Source: Salinicola halophyticus (GTDB lineage: Bacteria > Pseudomonadota > Gammaproteobacteria > Pseudomonadales > Halomonadaceae). Taken from it: a stretch of DNA of 64,000 nucleotides. The translations under genes were made by a program, and so were the position numbers. Location: positions 241,333 to 305,332 of the forward strand of contig NZ_PZJN01000006.1 of the NCBI RefSeq assembly GCF_003206695.1, given 5' to 3'. Positions 45,980-54,700 of this stretch are shown here, one piece after another (the stretch's first letter is position 1; the number at the start of each line of letters is the position of its first letter). The notes under the pieces are model-generated. The model did no database searches. It saw only the letters and a list, made by a program, of their open reading frames with translations, and was not told where the DNA came from.

Positions 45980-46155
45980 CTGGTGGCGCTCGCGGGCGAG
46001 CGGTAATTCGCTGGTCGTCGACGCCAGTGCTCGGTAGACGACGTCAGCGAAGTCCCCGAAGTTGCCCAAGCGGCGCGGCACGGAAAGTCTGGCTTTTTCG
46101 GCGCTGAACGGTGATGTACTGATAGGCGAAAAAGTGCAGTTTCAGACGGTCTGCG

Positions 46156-46548
46156 TCATTGAACGCTACCGATATCGCGATCGGCTTCGGTACCCTCCAG
46201 CATCAACGTAGTTTCCTCGACTCGTAGAAAGCGCCCGTCTATATCCAGTTCCGCGAACAGGTAGACCTCCTGCACGACGTGGGTGCCGTCGCGTCGTGCA
46301 ATGTAGACCCGGTGGCGGTCGGCGTAGCGGTTGCCATCCCGTAGTTCGTCCAGCATCTCGATTCGAGCCGATGCGACGATTTCGCGAAGTTTCCGCGCGT
46401 GGCGGGTAAATCCTGCGCGATCGTCCCAGCATCCGTTGGTGCGCTGGCGATAGGCGGGGCTGAAATGGCGGTCAATCACCGCTTCCAGCGGGAGGTCCTG
46501 GCGGTTGAGCAGTTCGTCTAGAACGGAATGGATGTTCGTAGCCGACAT
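46156..46548 (-). CDS. SnoaL/NTF2-like domain protein
   Basis: This 130-residue small alpha+beta protein includes VLDELLNRQDLPLEAVIDRHFSPAYRQRTNGCWDDRAGFTRHARKLREIV and later VQEVYLFAELDIDGRFLRVEETTLML, the layout of SnoaL/NTF2-fold proteins. The ATG at 46548 has GAGGAAAAC upstream, and about 97 spurious upstream residues were rejected. It is divergent from a truncated AraC-type regulator, probably once its controller. Substrate is unknown. Confidence 0.8.
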   Translation of the reverse strand: MSATNIHSVLDELLNRQDLPLEAVIDRHFSPAYRQRTNGCWDDRAGFTRHARKLREIVASARIEMLDELRDGNRYADRHRVYIARRDGTHVVQEVYLFAELDIDGRFLRVEETTLMLEGTEADRDIGSVQ

Positions 46549-46634
46549 TTTGTTTTCCTCAATGTGAGCTGAAGTCGATACTCTAGGTGAACTGGAATGG
46601 CGCCTGTGTGCCATAAAGGACAATCGATACGCTT

Positions 46635-46910
46635 TTGGCGCCAACCATAAACGACCCGCTGATTTCACCGATTCAGGCTTCCGGCGATGATGGCCGGCTC
46701 TTGCTGGCGGTCTCGCGTCACGACGGAGCGCCTCGCACCACACCTCGCCACCAGCATGGCCGAGGGCAATTGCTGGGTGCGACGCGAGGGCTTCTGTCGA
46801 TGGATGCAGGAAATAGCCACTGGGTGGTACCGGCCACACACGCCGTCTGGATATCCCCGAACGTGGCGCATCGATGCGCTCTCGCTATCCGAAGGCATAG
46901 CGAGAGTCCG
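46635..46910 (+). pseudogene. AraC-type regulator, N-terminal remnant
   Basis: The frame reads RHQHGRGQLLGATRGLLSMDAGNSHWVVPATHAVWISPNVAHRCA, the cupin sensory part of a common AraC subgroup (H..GQLL.A..G...V......WVVPP..AVWIPP...H). No AraC HTH domain follows; the sequence runs into the 3' end of the convergent TetR gene. The remnant is divergent from the SnoaL-like gene. It is a truncated regulator gene, though its start codon is unclear (TTG at 46635). Confidence 0.75.
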
Positions 46911-46968
46911 CAAAGCAACCTGCGATGGGTCGCCACAAGCGCTTCGAAGGCGCGCCGATACTGTGTCG

Positions 46969-47526
46969 TCAGGCGCCGAAGCGATCGTTCAGAACGGCAC
47001 CGGCGATGACATCGAACAGTCGGTCCGCACGGGGCGCGTGCGAGGGCTGCTCCCGCAGCCAGGCGAGCGCCGCGATGAGATCGAACAAATCCGCGCCATC
47101 CAGGTCGCCCCGGGCCTTGCCCTCGGCTTGCGCCCGGGCGAGAAGCGCCGTGCCTGCGGCTCGTAGCATGACGCACGAGGCATGAAGCGCGGAATCCGTA
47201 TCCTCGATAGCGTCCATCATCAACGCGATGATGCCACGCTGGCTGTACGTGAACTCGGTGGTTTCCTGCATCCACGCGACGAGGGCTTCGTCGGCGGAGC
47301 TCGATTGCTGAAGTGCTTCAGCCCGCGCTGCCAGCGCCTCGAAGCTGGCGCGCAACAACGTTTCCAGCAAAGCCTCTCGCGTCGGGAAATGTCGATACAG
47401 CGTGCCCAGCCCGACGCCGGCCTTGCGCGCGATGTCGCGTAGTGACGCGTCGGCTCCCTGGTCGGCGAAGACCTCGCCAGCAACCGCAAGCAGACGGTCG
47501 TAATTTTTCCGGGCATCAACTCTCAT
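46969..47526 (-). CDS. TetR-family transcriptional regulator
   Basis: This 185-residue repressor has the N-terminal HTH ARKNYDRLLAVAGEVFADQGADASLRDIARKAGVGLGTLYRHFPTREALLETLL and a helical ligand domain. It is divergent from an MDR oxidoreductase. The 90 bp between them hold a promoter overlapped by two dyads (separate entry), so auto-repression and control of the oxidoreductase are expected. Confidence 0.95.
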   Translation of the reverse strand: MRVDARKNYDRLLAVAGEVFADQGADASLRDIARKAGVGLGTLYRHFPTREALLETLLRASFEALAARAEALQQSSSADEALVAWMQETTEFTYSQRGIIALMMDAIEDTDSALHASCVMLRAAGTALLARAQAEGKARGDLDGADLFDLIAALAWLREQPSHAPRADRLFDVIAGAVLNDRFGA

Positions 47527-47535
47527 CGGTAAGCC

Positions 47536-47579
47536 TTGACAAAGTGGAATAGTGCTCCGATTATTCGGAACACTGTTCC
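47536..47579 (+). promoter_or_regulatory. Promoter with two TetR-type operators
   Basis: -35 TTGACA (47536-47541), 17-bp spacer, -10 GATTAT (47559-47564). A perfect dyad ggaaca-c-tgttcc covers 47567-47579 just after the -10. A related imperfect dyad ggaatagtgctcc covers 47546-47558 inside the spacer. The 21-bp offset (two turns) suggests binding of two repressor dimers. Confidence 0.75.
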
Positions 47580-47615
47580 GTTAACGATAGCCCATTAGTG
47601 GCTCTGGAAAAAGTC

Positions 47616-48635
47616 ATGCCCAATAAAACGATGAAAGCGATTCGCCAGTACCAGTTCGGCGGCCCCGATGTCCTGCGTTTCGAGGATGCACCAGTGCCAG
47701 CCTTGAAAGCGGGCGAAGTGCTCGTTCGCGTTCACGCGATTGGCCTCAATCCCCCCGACTGGTATCTGCGCGATGGCTATCGATCGCTACCGCCTGAATG
47801 GCAGCCGCAGCTGGATTTCCCCCTCATTCTGGGAACGGATGTATCCGGTGTCGTCGCGGCGGTCGCCGACGACATCGATGATTTCGCCATCGGCGATGAG
47901 GTGTATTCGATGGTTCGCTTCCCTGAGGGTATGTTCGGGGAGAGCCGGGCCTACGCCGAGTACGTCAGCGTGCCGGCATCGCAAGTCGCGCTCAAACCTG
48001 CCGGTATCGATCACGCACATGCCGCCGGGGCGCCGATGTCGCTGCTCACGGCGTGGCAGTTCATGGTCGAGCTGGGCAACCATGAACCCAATCCGCTTCA
48101 GTCGAGCCGTCACCAGCCAGTGCCGCTCGAGGGCAGGACCGTCCTCGTCAATGGCGCCGCAGGCGGGGTTGGGCACTTTGCGGTGCAAATCGCGAAGTTG
48201 AAGGGTGCGCACGTCATCGCCGTGGCGTCGGGCAAGCATGAATCGCTTCTTCGCGAGCTCGGGGCGGACGAGTTCATCGATTACACAAAGACACCGCCCG
48301 AAGATGTCGTCCGCGACATCGACCTGGTCATCGATGCGCTGGGGGGCCCGACCACGGGGCGTTTTTTGTCCACGCTTAAGCGTGGCGGCGCCCTGTTCCC
48401 GATCTACCCGCTGGGTTTCGACGGTGCCGAGGAAGCCGCGAAGCGGGGCGTCACCGTTTCGACAACCCAGGTTCGTTCGAACGGGGCTCAGCTATTGGAA
48501 ATCGGACGCTTGCTCGATGACGGCACGATTCGCGTCGTCGTGGACAGCGTCTATTCGCTTGCCGATGCCCGCAAGGCCCACGAACGCGCCGCCGAAGGCC
48601 ATATCCAGGGCAAGATCGTCTTGGCCATCGAGTAG
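47616..48635 (+). CDS. NADP-dependent quinone oxidoreductase (MDR, zinc-independent)
   Basis: This 339-residue medium-chain reductase has the GroES-like domain RQYQFGGPDVLRFEDAPVPALKAGEVLVRVHAIGLNPPDWYLRDGY ... LGTDVSGVVAAV and the nucleotide-binding GRTVLVNGAAGGVGHFAVQIAKLKGAHVIAVAS (AAGGVG motif). There is no zinc ligand set. The ATG at 47616 (GGAAAA before it) is preferred to a GTG at 47598. It is controlled by the divergent TetR gene through the operators just upstream. A role in detoxifying quinones or alkenals is likely but not proven. Confidence 0.92.
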   Translation: MPNKTMKAIRQYQFGGPDVLRFEDAPVPALKAGEVLVRVHAIGLNPPDWYLRDGYRSLPPEWQPQLDFPLILGTDVSGVVAAVADDIDDFAIGDEVYSMVRFPEGMFGESRAYAEYVSVPASQVALKPAGIDHAHAAGAPMSLLTAWQFMVELGNHEPNPLQSSRHQPVPLEGRTVLVNGAAGGVGHFAVQIAKLKGAHVIAVASGKHESLLRELGADEFIDYTKTPPEDVVRDIDLVIDALGGPTTGRFLSTLKRGGALFPIYPLGFDGAEEAAKRGVTVSTTQVRSNGAQLLEIGRLLDDGTIRVVVDSVYSLADARKAHERAAEGHIQGKIVLAIE

Positions 48636-48798
48636 AAAAAACGGGGTCAGGTTGCGCCAGTTCCGGCATGCCAGGCCCGGCTGGTGCCCCGTCGAGGGAG
48701 AGTGCAGATGTCCGCAAATTTCAAGCTACGTCACGGAACGGCGGAGTGGTTGCGCAGCGTCTATCCAGCGTTTCGGGTCGCCCTGAGTCGGTATCACC

Positions 48799-49695
48799 TC
48801 AACGCAACACTGCTATCTGCCTCAATCGAGACGCGGCGAAGTCGATGAAGGCGCGGACTTTTGCCGCGGCGCGGCGCCCCTCCACGTGCACGAGATGAAC
48901 CGGCAGCGGGGCGGGCTCGTGCTCTTCCAGCACGGTCTGGAGAGTACCGGATTCGAGGTCGGGCCCCACCTGATACGACAGTACGCGACACAGGCCCCAA
49001 CCTCGCCTGGCGATATCGATGGCCGCGGCCAGGCTGCTGACCGTGAGTTGAGGATTCACCCTGACGCTCTGCGTTCCGTCCCGCCCAAGTCGCCACTCGT
49101 CGAGGGGAGGCGTTGACCCGCTGGCAACCACCCGATGGGAAGCGAGATCGCCCGGCGTCTGCGGGCGGCCACGCGTGGCGAAGTAGCTCGGCGAGCCGCA
49201 GATGACGCGGCGGACCTGGCCGATCCGGACGGCGGAGAGCTCGGATGAGGGCAGGTGGCCGATACGCACGGCGATATCGAAGCCTTCCTCGACTAGGTTG
49301 ACGATGCGGTCGACCATCAGCACGTCGGCGCGAACCCGCGGATATTCATCGAGAAACTCGGTCAGCAGCGGCGCGACGTGGATTCGTCCGAACTCCTGCG
49401 GACAGGTGATTCGCAGCTGCCCGACGGGCGTGTTGGCCGCGCCAGAGGCGATGTCGTCGGCGGCTTGTAGATGAGCGAGGATTTCCCGCACTTCCCCGAG
49501 ATACGTTCGACCGACCTCGGTCAATCTGACACGCCGCGTCGAGCGGGTGAAAAGCCGCGCACCGAGCGCGGTCTCGAGCGTGTTGATGGCACGCGTGGCG
49601 GAAGGCGCGCTGAGCCCGGTGACGCGGGCTCCTTTGGCGAAGCTCTCGGCTTCGGCAACGGCGACGAAAACGTTGAGGGCCTGTAGGCGGTCCAT
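48799..49695 (-). CDS. LysR-family transcriptional regulator
   Basis: This 298-residue regulator has the HTH MDRLQALNVFVAVAEAESFAKGARVTGLSAPSATRAINTLETALGARLFTRSTRRVRLTEVG and a substrate-binding domain beginning GQLRITCPQEFGRIHV. It belongs to the CrgA-type subgroup with the MDRL start. It is divergent from the GST and PNPOx-reductase genes with 144 bp between, where AT-rich sequence could hold its operator. Confidence 0.94.
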   Translation of the reverse strand: MDRLQALNVFVAVAEAESFAKGARVTGLSAPSATRAINTLETALGARLFTRSTRRVRLTEVGRTYLGEVREILAHLQAADDIASGAANTPVGQLRITCPQEFGRIHVAPLLTEFLDEYPRVRADVLMVDRIVNLVEEGFDIAVRIGHLPSSELSAVRIGQVRRVICGSPSYFATRGRPQTPGDLASHRVVASGSTPPLDEWRLGRDGTQSVRVNPQLTVSSLAAAIDIARRGWGLCRVLSYQVGPDLESGTLQTVLEEHEPAPLPVHLVHVEGRRAAAKVRAFIDFAASRLRQIAVLR

Positions 49696-49839
49696 GATGT
49701 AAAGCTTGGCTCGAGAGGGATGATAATTTCAGAATATAAAACAGTTTCTTTCAGAATGACCCTATTCTTCCGCTATTCGTGAGGTTCTAGAGTAACGACT
49801 TCGATCAACTCGATCATCATCGCGATGAAGGAGCTCGTC

Positions 49840-50493
49840 ATGTCGAACGCTGACCTTAACGCCAATGCCCTCAACGACCAGCCCGTGAAGCTGTATCGCA
49901 ATCCCAGGTCGGGCCACTGCCATCGGGTCGAGCTGATGCTCGCGCTGCTGGAGATCCCTTACGAAAACGTCGATCTCGATATGGCCAACGGCGCCCATCA
50001 CGAGCCCGGCTATCTGAAGATCAGCCCGCTGGGGCAGGTGCCGGCGATCGAGGACAACGGCATCACGCTCTCGGATTCCAACGCCATCATCACCTATCTG
50101 GTCGAGCGCTACGGTGATCCTGCCCTCTGGATCGGTACCGAGCCGCTCGAAAAGGCGCAGGTGCAGCGCTGGCTCTCGATTGCGGCGGGCGAAATCGCCG
50201 CCGGCCCCTGCGCCGCGCGCCTTGTCACTGTGTTCGGTGCCGCGCTCGATCATGAGGCGGCGAAGACCAAGGCGCATAAACTTTTCGTGGTGATGGACGC
50301 CCACCTCGACGGCCGCGACTGGCTGGCGGCCGACCGGCCGACGCTGGCCGACATCGCGGGCTACAGCTATATCGCCCATGCGCCGGAAGGCGGCGTCGGT
50401 CTCGCCGACTATCCACACGTCCGGGCCTGGCTGGCGCGTATCGAGGTACTGCCGGGCTTCATCGGCATGGCGCGCTCGCCGGCGCTGGCCTGA
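49840..50493 (+). CDS. Glutathione S-transferase family protein
   Basis: This 217-residue cytosolic GST has an N-terminal thioredoxin-fold domain (VKLYRNPRSGHCHRVELMLALLEIPYENVDLDM, then LGQVPAIEDNGITLSDSNAIITYL with the glutathione-binding ESxAI-like DSNAI) and an all-helical C-terminal domain (RPTLADIAGYSYIAHAPEGGVGL). The ATG at 49840 has AAGGAG upstream; an ATG at 49825 overlaps that site. It is followed after 28 bp by a PNPOx-reductase fusion, an often seen pairing, both divergent from LysR. Confidence 0.93.
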   Translation: MSNADLNANALNDQPVKLYRNPRSGHCHRVELMLALLEIPYENVDLDMANGAHHEPGYLKISPLGQVPAIEDNGITLSDSNAIITYLVERYGDPALWIGTEPLEKAQVQRWLSIAAGEIAAGPCAARLVTVFGAALDHEAAKTKAHKLFVVMDAHLDGRDWLAADRPTLADIAGYSYIAHAPEGGVGLADYPHVRAWLARIEVLPGFIGMARSPALA

Positions 50494-50521
50494 GTCGAGG
50501 ACGTTCGAACGGAGGTCGGTC

Positions 50522-52231
50522 ATGACACACGAAACGATGCCTTCCCAACAGACGACTTTCCAGGAGACGCCGTTCCACGAAGGCGAAATCGAGGCGCAGC
50601 GGCGCGCCGGGGTGGCCGGTATCGCCAGCTCGGCCGGTCGTTTCATCCGCGATCACATGCCCGAGCAGCATCGGGCGTTTTTCGCCCAGTTACCCTTCGT
50701 CGTCATGGCCGCCGGTGATTCGCAGGGGCGCCCCTGGGTCACGCTGCTGGAGGGCGCCGAGGGTTTCATCACAACACCCGACGCCCGCACGCTGGCCGTG
50801 GCGGCAGCACCCGGCGGCCAGGATCCGCTTGCCTCGGCGATCGTTGCCGGCGCCGACGTGGGTCTGCTGGGTATCGAGCTCGCAACGCGTCGACGCAACC
50901 GGCTCAATGGAATCATTCGTGCGGCCGGTGACGATCTGAGCCTCGAGGTGCGACAGAGCTTCGGCAACTGTCCGCAATATATTCGCGAGCGCGAGTGGCG
51001 GCGCGTCGAATCTGCGGCCGCGCCGGACGCCACCGTCTCAAAGCAACTCGATAGCGGACAGCGTGCGCGAATCGCTGCGGCAGATACCTTCTTTATCGGT
51101 TCCGGTTTCGGTGTGAGCGCGAGTCGTGAGGGCGGGGAGGGTAGCGCTCGAGGTTACGACGCCTCTCATCGCGGCGGCGAACCGGGTTTCGTTCATGTCA
51201 CCGAAGACGGGACGCTGCGAATCCCGGACTATGCCGGCAACAACTTCTTCAACACCATCGGCAATCTGATCCAGGATCCCCGGGTGGGGCTGCTGTTCGT
51301 CGATTTCGAGACGGGCGGCATGCTGCAGATTACCGGCCGGGCCCGCATCGATTGGGCGCCGCAGAAGAGCCAGGATCAGAGCCGCGACCCTGACGCCAAG
51401 CGCTGGATCGAAGTGACCGTCGAACAGGTCGTCGACCGCCCGGCTGCGCTGGCGCTACGGTGGCGGCGCGAAGACGAAGCCCCGCTGCGGCTGACGGTCG
51501 TTGGCAAAGTGATCGAAAGCGATCAGATCACCTCCTTCTATCTCGCCGATGCCGAAGGTCGCGCGCTTCCGCCCTTCGAAGCCGGCCAGCATCTGGCGGT
51601 CGAGCTGGAGATACCGCATCAGTCTATTTCGAACCGCTCGGGACGGGTCGGGCGCAGCTACTCGCTCTCGGGATCGCCATTCGCCGAGACGTACCGAATC
51701 AGTGTCAAGCGCGAGGAGAAGGGCACGGCCTCGCGTTTTCTGCACGACGGGATCGCGATCGGCGACCGGATCGCGGCACGCCCGCCGTCGGGCGAATTCG
51801 TCTTGCCCTCCCGACGAGGGCCGCTGGTACTGGTCAGCGCCGGCGTGGGCATCACGCCAATGCTCGCGATGCTGCACGCGGTGGTGGCGGAAGCGGAGAA
51901 CGATCAACGTCCGGTCTGGTTCGTCCACGCCACGCGCCACGGCGCGACGCACGCCTTCCGAGCCGAGGTCGAGGCATTGATGGCCCAATCCGACAGCGTG
52001 ACACGGCGAGTCTTCTACAGCGCCCCGCGCCCGAGCGATACGGCAGGCGTCGATTACGACATCGAAGGGCGAGTCACCGCCGACTCTCTGCTCGAACTCG
52101 GCGCGGGGCCAGAGGCGAGCTATCTGCTTTGCGGTCCGGCCCGGTTTCTCGCCGAGATCAGCGCCGGTCTCGAAGATAGCGGTGTCGATGCGGATCGGAT
52201 CGATTTCGAGACGTTCGGCCCGGCGGGGTGA
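50522..52231 (+). CDS. PNPOx-like / FAD-NAD ferredoxin-reductase fusion protein
   Basis: This 569-residue fusion has an N-terminal pyridoxamine-phosphate-oxidase-like split barrel in two repeats (MPEQHRAFFAQLPFVVMAAGDSQGRPWVTLL; DYAGNNFFNTIGNLIQDPRVGLLFVDF). From about residue 315 comes a ferredoxin-reductase module with FAD-binding GRSYSLSG (RxYS motif) and the NAD site LVLVSAGVGITPMLAMLH and CGPARFL. Relatives usually end with a 2Fe-2S ferredoxin domain; here the protein stops at ETFGPAG, just before it. The electron acceptor must therefore be external or the domain was lost. It is co-transcribed with the GST. Confidence 0.9.
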   Translation: MTHETMPSQQTTFQETPFHEGEIEAQRRAGVAGIASSAGRFIRDHMPEQHRAFFAQLPFVVMAAGDSQGRPWVTLLEGAEGFITTPDARTLAVAAAPGGQDPLASAIVAGADVGLLGIELATRRRNRLNGIIRAAGDDLSLEVRQSFGNCPQYIREREWRRVESAAAPDATVSKQLDSGQRARIAAADTFFIGSGFGVSASREGGEGSARGYDASHRGGEPGFVHVTEDGTLRIPDYAGNNFFNTIGNLIQDPRVGLLFVDFETGGMLQITGRARIDWAPQKSQDQSRDPDAKRWIEVTVEQVVDRPAALALRWRREDEAPLRLTVVGKVIESDQITSFYLADAEGRALPPFEAGQHLAVELEIPHQSISNRSGRVGRSYSLSGSPFAETYRISVKREEKGTASRFLHDGIAIGDRIAARPPSGEFVLPSRRGPLVLVSAGVGITPMLAMLHAVVAEAENDQRPVWFVHATRHGATHAFRAEVEALMAQSDSVTRRVFYSAPRPSDTAGVDYDIEGRVTADSLLELGAGPEASYLLCGPARFLAEISAGLEDSGVDADRIDFETFGPAG

Positions 52232-52246
52232 AGTGCGGAGATCAAT

Positions 52247-52281
52247 AAAAACACCCCGAGGGAGGGATCCCGTCGGGGTGT
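52247..52281 (-). terminator. Terminator of the leftward sugar dehydrogenase operon
   Basis: The stem acaccccga / tcggggtgt (52251-52259 and 52273-52281) reads into TTTTTA on the minus strand, so it ends the operon at 52329-54268. It may also act weakly on the rightward gene. Confidence 0.75.
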
Positions 52282-52328
52282 CGTGCTAACGCATTACTGC
52301 CTCAAGTCATCATGAAATGACGACAGGT

Positions 52329-53843
52329 TCAGTTGGAATCGGAACCCTCGTTGGCGCCGGAGTATCCTTCCTTCGGCATCTCGGATTCTCCCCCGGTCGC
52401 ATCTTCATTGGGCTGCATAGACGCTTCTTCAGTCGCGTCATCGTTGTCCCCTGTGGATTCACTGTCAGAGGACGCTGCGCTATCCGTCGCCGTGGTGGAG
52501 GTCCCGGCGGTTGTGCCTTGGCCCTGCGACGAGCCGGCACCGTCCCGCGTGACGCGCCACACCGCGTTGGTCAGATCGTCGGCGATGATCACCGAGCCAT
52601 CCGGCGCCACGGTCACGCCGACCGGGCGGCCACGGGTGCGGCCATCATCGGTGAGGAAGCCGGAGACGAAGTCGATGGGGTCACCGGCAGGTTCGCCGTT
52701 CTGGAACGGTACGAACACTACCTTATAGCCCCTCGGATCCGCCCGGTTCCAACTGCCGTGCTCGCCGACGAACGCGCCGTCAGTGAATTCACCGCCGACG
52801 GCTTCGGTCGAGAAGGCGAGCCCGAGCGGGGCAACGTGCGAGCTCAAGCTGTAATCGGGCGCGATGGCCGATTTCACTTTGTCCGGATCTTGCGGCTTCA
52901 CACGCGGGTCGACGTGCTGCCCCCAGTAGCTGTAGGGCCAGCCGTAGAAACCGCCTTCCTGAATCGACGTGAGATAGTCGGGGACCAGCTCAGGGCCTAG
53001 CTCGTCGCGCTCGTTGGCAACGGCCCAGAGTCGATCCGTGTCCGGCTGCATTGCCAGCGCCGTGGGGTTACGCACGCCGGTGGCGTAGGCGCGATGCGCG
53101 CCGGTCTCGGCGTCGATCTCCCAGATTTCGGCGCGGTCGACTTCCGCTTCCATGCCGCGCTCGGTGATATTGCTGTTGGAGCCGATACCCACGTAGAGCG
53201 TCTGGCCATCCGGACTTGCCGCCAGCGACTTGGTCCAGTGGTGGTTGATCTTCTCGGGAAGCGGGGTCACGACTTCGGGGTCGCCGCTGGCCTCGGTCTG
53301 ACCTTCCTGGTAATCGAACCGGACGAGCGAGCCCTGGTTGGCGACGTAGAGTTCGTCATCGACCAAGGCGAGACCGTAGGGCGCGTCGAGGCCTTCGGCG
53401 AAGACCGTCTGCTCCTCGTAGGTGCCGTCCCCATCGCTGTCGCGCAGCAGCGTCAAGCGATCGCCGCCCTTGACCGAACTCTTGCCCTTGGCCTTGATCA
53501 CGCCGGCGATGAAATCCTTCGGCTTCGTTTTAGGCGCGTGACCGCCACTACCCTCGGCGACCAGAATATCGCCGTTCGGCAGCACCAGCGTCTGGCGCGG
53601 AATCTTGAGGTCGGTGGCGATGGCCTTGATGCTGTAGCCATCCGGCACCGTCGGCAGCTTGTCATCCCAGGGCGCCTTTTCGGGCACGCCCATGTTGGGC
53701 AGAAGCCCCCGCTGCGGGTCGGGCAGATCCGGATTGGCGCCGTACTGTGGGTCCCCTTCAGCGGCGTTGGCGCCGCCGGCCAGCAGCAGGATCGAAAGCG
53801 GTGCGGCGTAACGCATGCGGGCAGATCGGTTGGTGTGTCTCAT
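52329..53843 (-). CDS. PQQ-dependent sugar dehydrogenase (sorbosone dehydrogenase-like), exported
   Basis: This 504-residue periplasmic beta-propeller has a signal peptide (MRYAAPLSILLLAGGANA-AEG after an initial basic stretch). Family motifs include LPNGDILVAEGSGG, GLDAPYGLALVDDELYVAN, GTRNPTALA-like GVRNPTALAMQ, GGFYGWPYSYWG, GEHGSWNR and the ending GRPVGVTVAPDGSVIIADD. A long C-terminal tail (about 435-504) is low-complexity and extremely acidic (Ser/Asp/Glu/Thr), as in halophile exoproteins. It overlaps the DUF2231 gene start-to-stop (ATGA). PQQ use and substrate are inferred from the family. Confidence 0.9.
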   Translation of the reverse strand: MRHTNRSARMRYAAPLSILLLAGGANAAEGDPQYGANPDLPDPQRGLLPNMGVPEKAPWDDKLPTVPDGYSIKAIATDLKIPRQTLVLPNGDILVAEGSGGHAPKTKPKDFIAGVIKAKGKSSVKGGDRLTLLRDSDGDGTYEEQTVFAEGLDAPYGLALVDDELYVANQGSLVRFDYQEGQTEASGDPEVVTPLPEKINHHWTKSLAASPDGQTLYVGIGSNSNITERGMEAEVDRAEIWEIDAETGAHRAYATGVRNPTALAMQPDTDRLWAVANERDELGPELVPDYLTSIQEGGFYGWPYSYWGQHVDPRVKPQDPDKVKSAIAPDYSLSSHVAPLGLAFSTEAVGGEFTDGAFVGEHGSWNRADPRGYKVVFVPFQNGEPAGDPIDFVSGFLTDDGRTRGRPVGVTVAPDGSVIIADDLTNAVWRVTRDGAGSSQGQGTTAGTSTTATDSAASSDSESTGDNDDATEEASMQPNEDATGGESEMPKEGYSGANEGSDSN

Positions 53844-54268
53844 GAATGACCTCCGGTCTTGCGGCTGGTGAATCCAATCCAGATGGCGATAAGGGAAAGC
53901 ACCGCGACGACGACCGACAGGACCAACCCGGTCGGCATCATCGCCCAGGCGTCCCTGGCGTGGACCAGCGCATTGATGAAGCCGAGAACCCAGGTCACCA
54001 GCAACAACACGAAGTAGAGTACGGAAAGGCCGCGACTACCGGCGGGTCGAAAGATCCCGATCAGTGCGCAGATCATCGCAAAACCACAGAACACCAGCCC
54101 GCCGGCAATCAGCCAGGAGGAAAAGGTGCTCCAGAGTATTTCGAAGCTCGTCGAGTACATGTAGTCGCTCAGGGCGGCCCCCAGGAATAGGGGAAAGGCG
54201 CCGGCAAGCAACATTCCATGGAGTGGATTCGGCCCGGTTCGGACGGGTCGTTCGGCAGTGGCTATCAT
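53840..54268 (-). CDS. DUF2231 membrane protein
   Basis: This 142-residue four-span inner-membrane protein begins with PNPLHGMLLAGAFPLFLGAALSDYMY, the family's N-terminal HG motif. DUF2231 proteins are often next to PQQ-type dehydrogenases or cytochromes and are suspected membrane electron-transfer partners. It overlaps the sugar dehydrogenase gene by 4 bp and comes first in the leftward operon, which supports a joint role. Confidence 0.9.
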   Translation of the reverse strand: MIATAERPVRTGPNPLHGMLLAGAFPLFLGAALSDYMYSTSFEILWSTFSSWLIAGGLVFCGFAMICALIGIFRPAGSRGLSVLYFVLLLVTWVLGFINALVHARDAWAMMPTGLVLSVVVAVLSLIAIWIGFTSRKTGGHS

Positions 54269-54447
54269 GGCAAATTCCTTTTGCGGTCGGTCGCAGACGT
54301 CGCTCGAGCAGGGGATCCGCAGCGCGAATATCAGAGTGCCCGACTGCAGTGTAGTCGACTGGCGGGCAAGCGGGCATCAGTGCAAAATCCTGCGGTCACG
54401 ATAATGCGACACAGGATCGCTACCGATCAACCGATATGCGAAGCGTT

Positions 54448-54588
54448 ATGCCCCATCAAAAACCCAATCTGCCGACCAAGGTTTGTCCCGTTTGCCAGCG
54501 ATCTTTCGCATGGCGCAAGAAGTGGGCGCGCGACTGGGAGAACGTCGTCTACTGTTCCGAGCGCTGCCGGCGCCAGGGGCGCGATTGA
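54448..54588 (+). CDS. DUF2256 small zinc-ribbon protein
   Basis: This 46-residue protein has the sequence pattern [20 protein letters not shown] followed by YCSERCRRQ, which is DUF2256, with four cysteines for one zinc. DUF2256 genes are typically very small and found near photolyase or cryptochrome-like genes; none is seen here. An ATG at 54436 in the same frame would add 4 residues. It lies between the divergent DUF2231 and the mechanosensitive channel gene. Confidence 0.88.
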   Translation: MPHQKPNLPTKVCPVCQRSFAWRKKWARDWENVVYCSERCRRQGRD

Positions 54589-54700
54589 TCGTTGGGACGA
54601 TCCCGCACGCGGGATTGACCCACGTGATGGACGCGCCCCGACGAAGGCGGGATGATCCGACGGATATAAATGGACGATTCAAGAGATCGGTGACGCGCGG

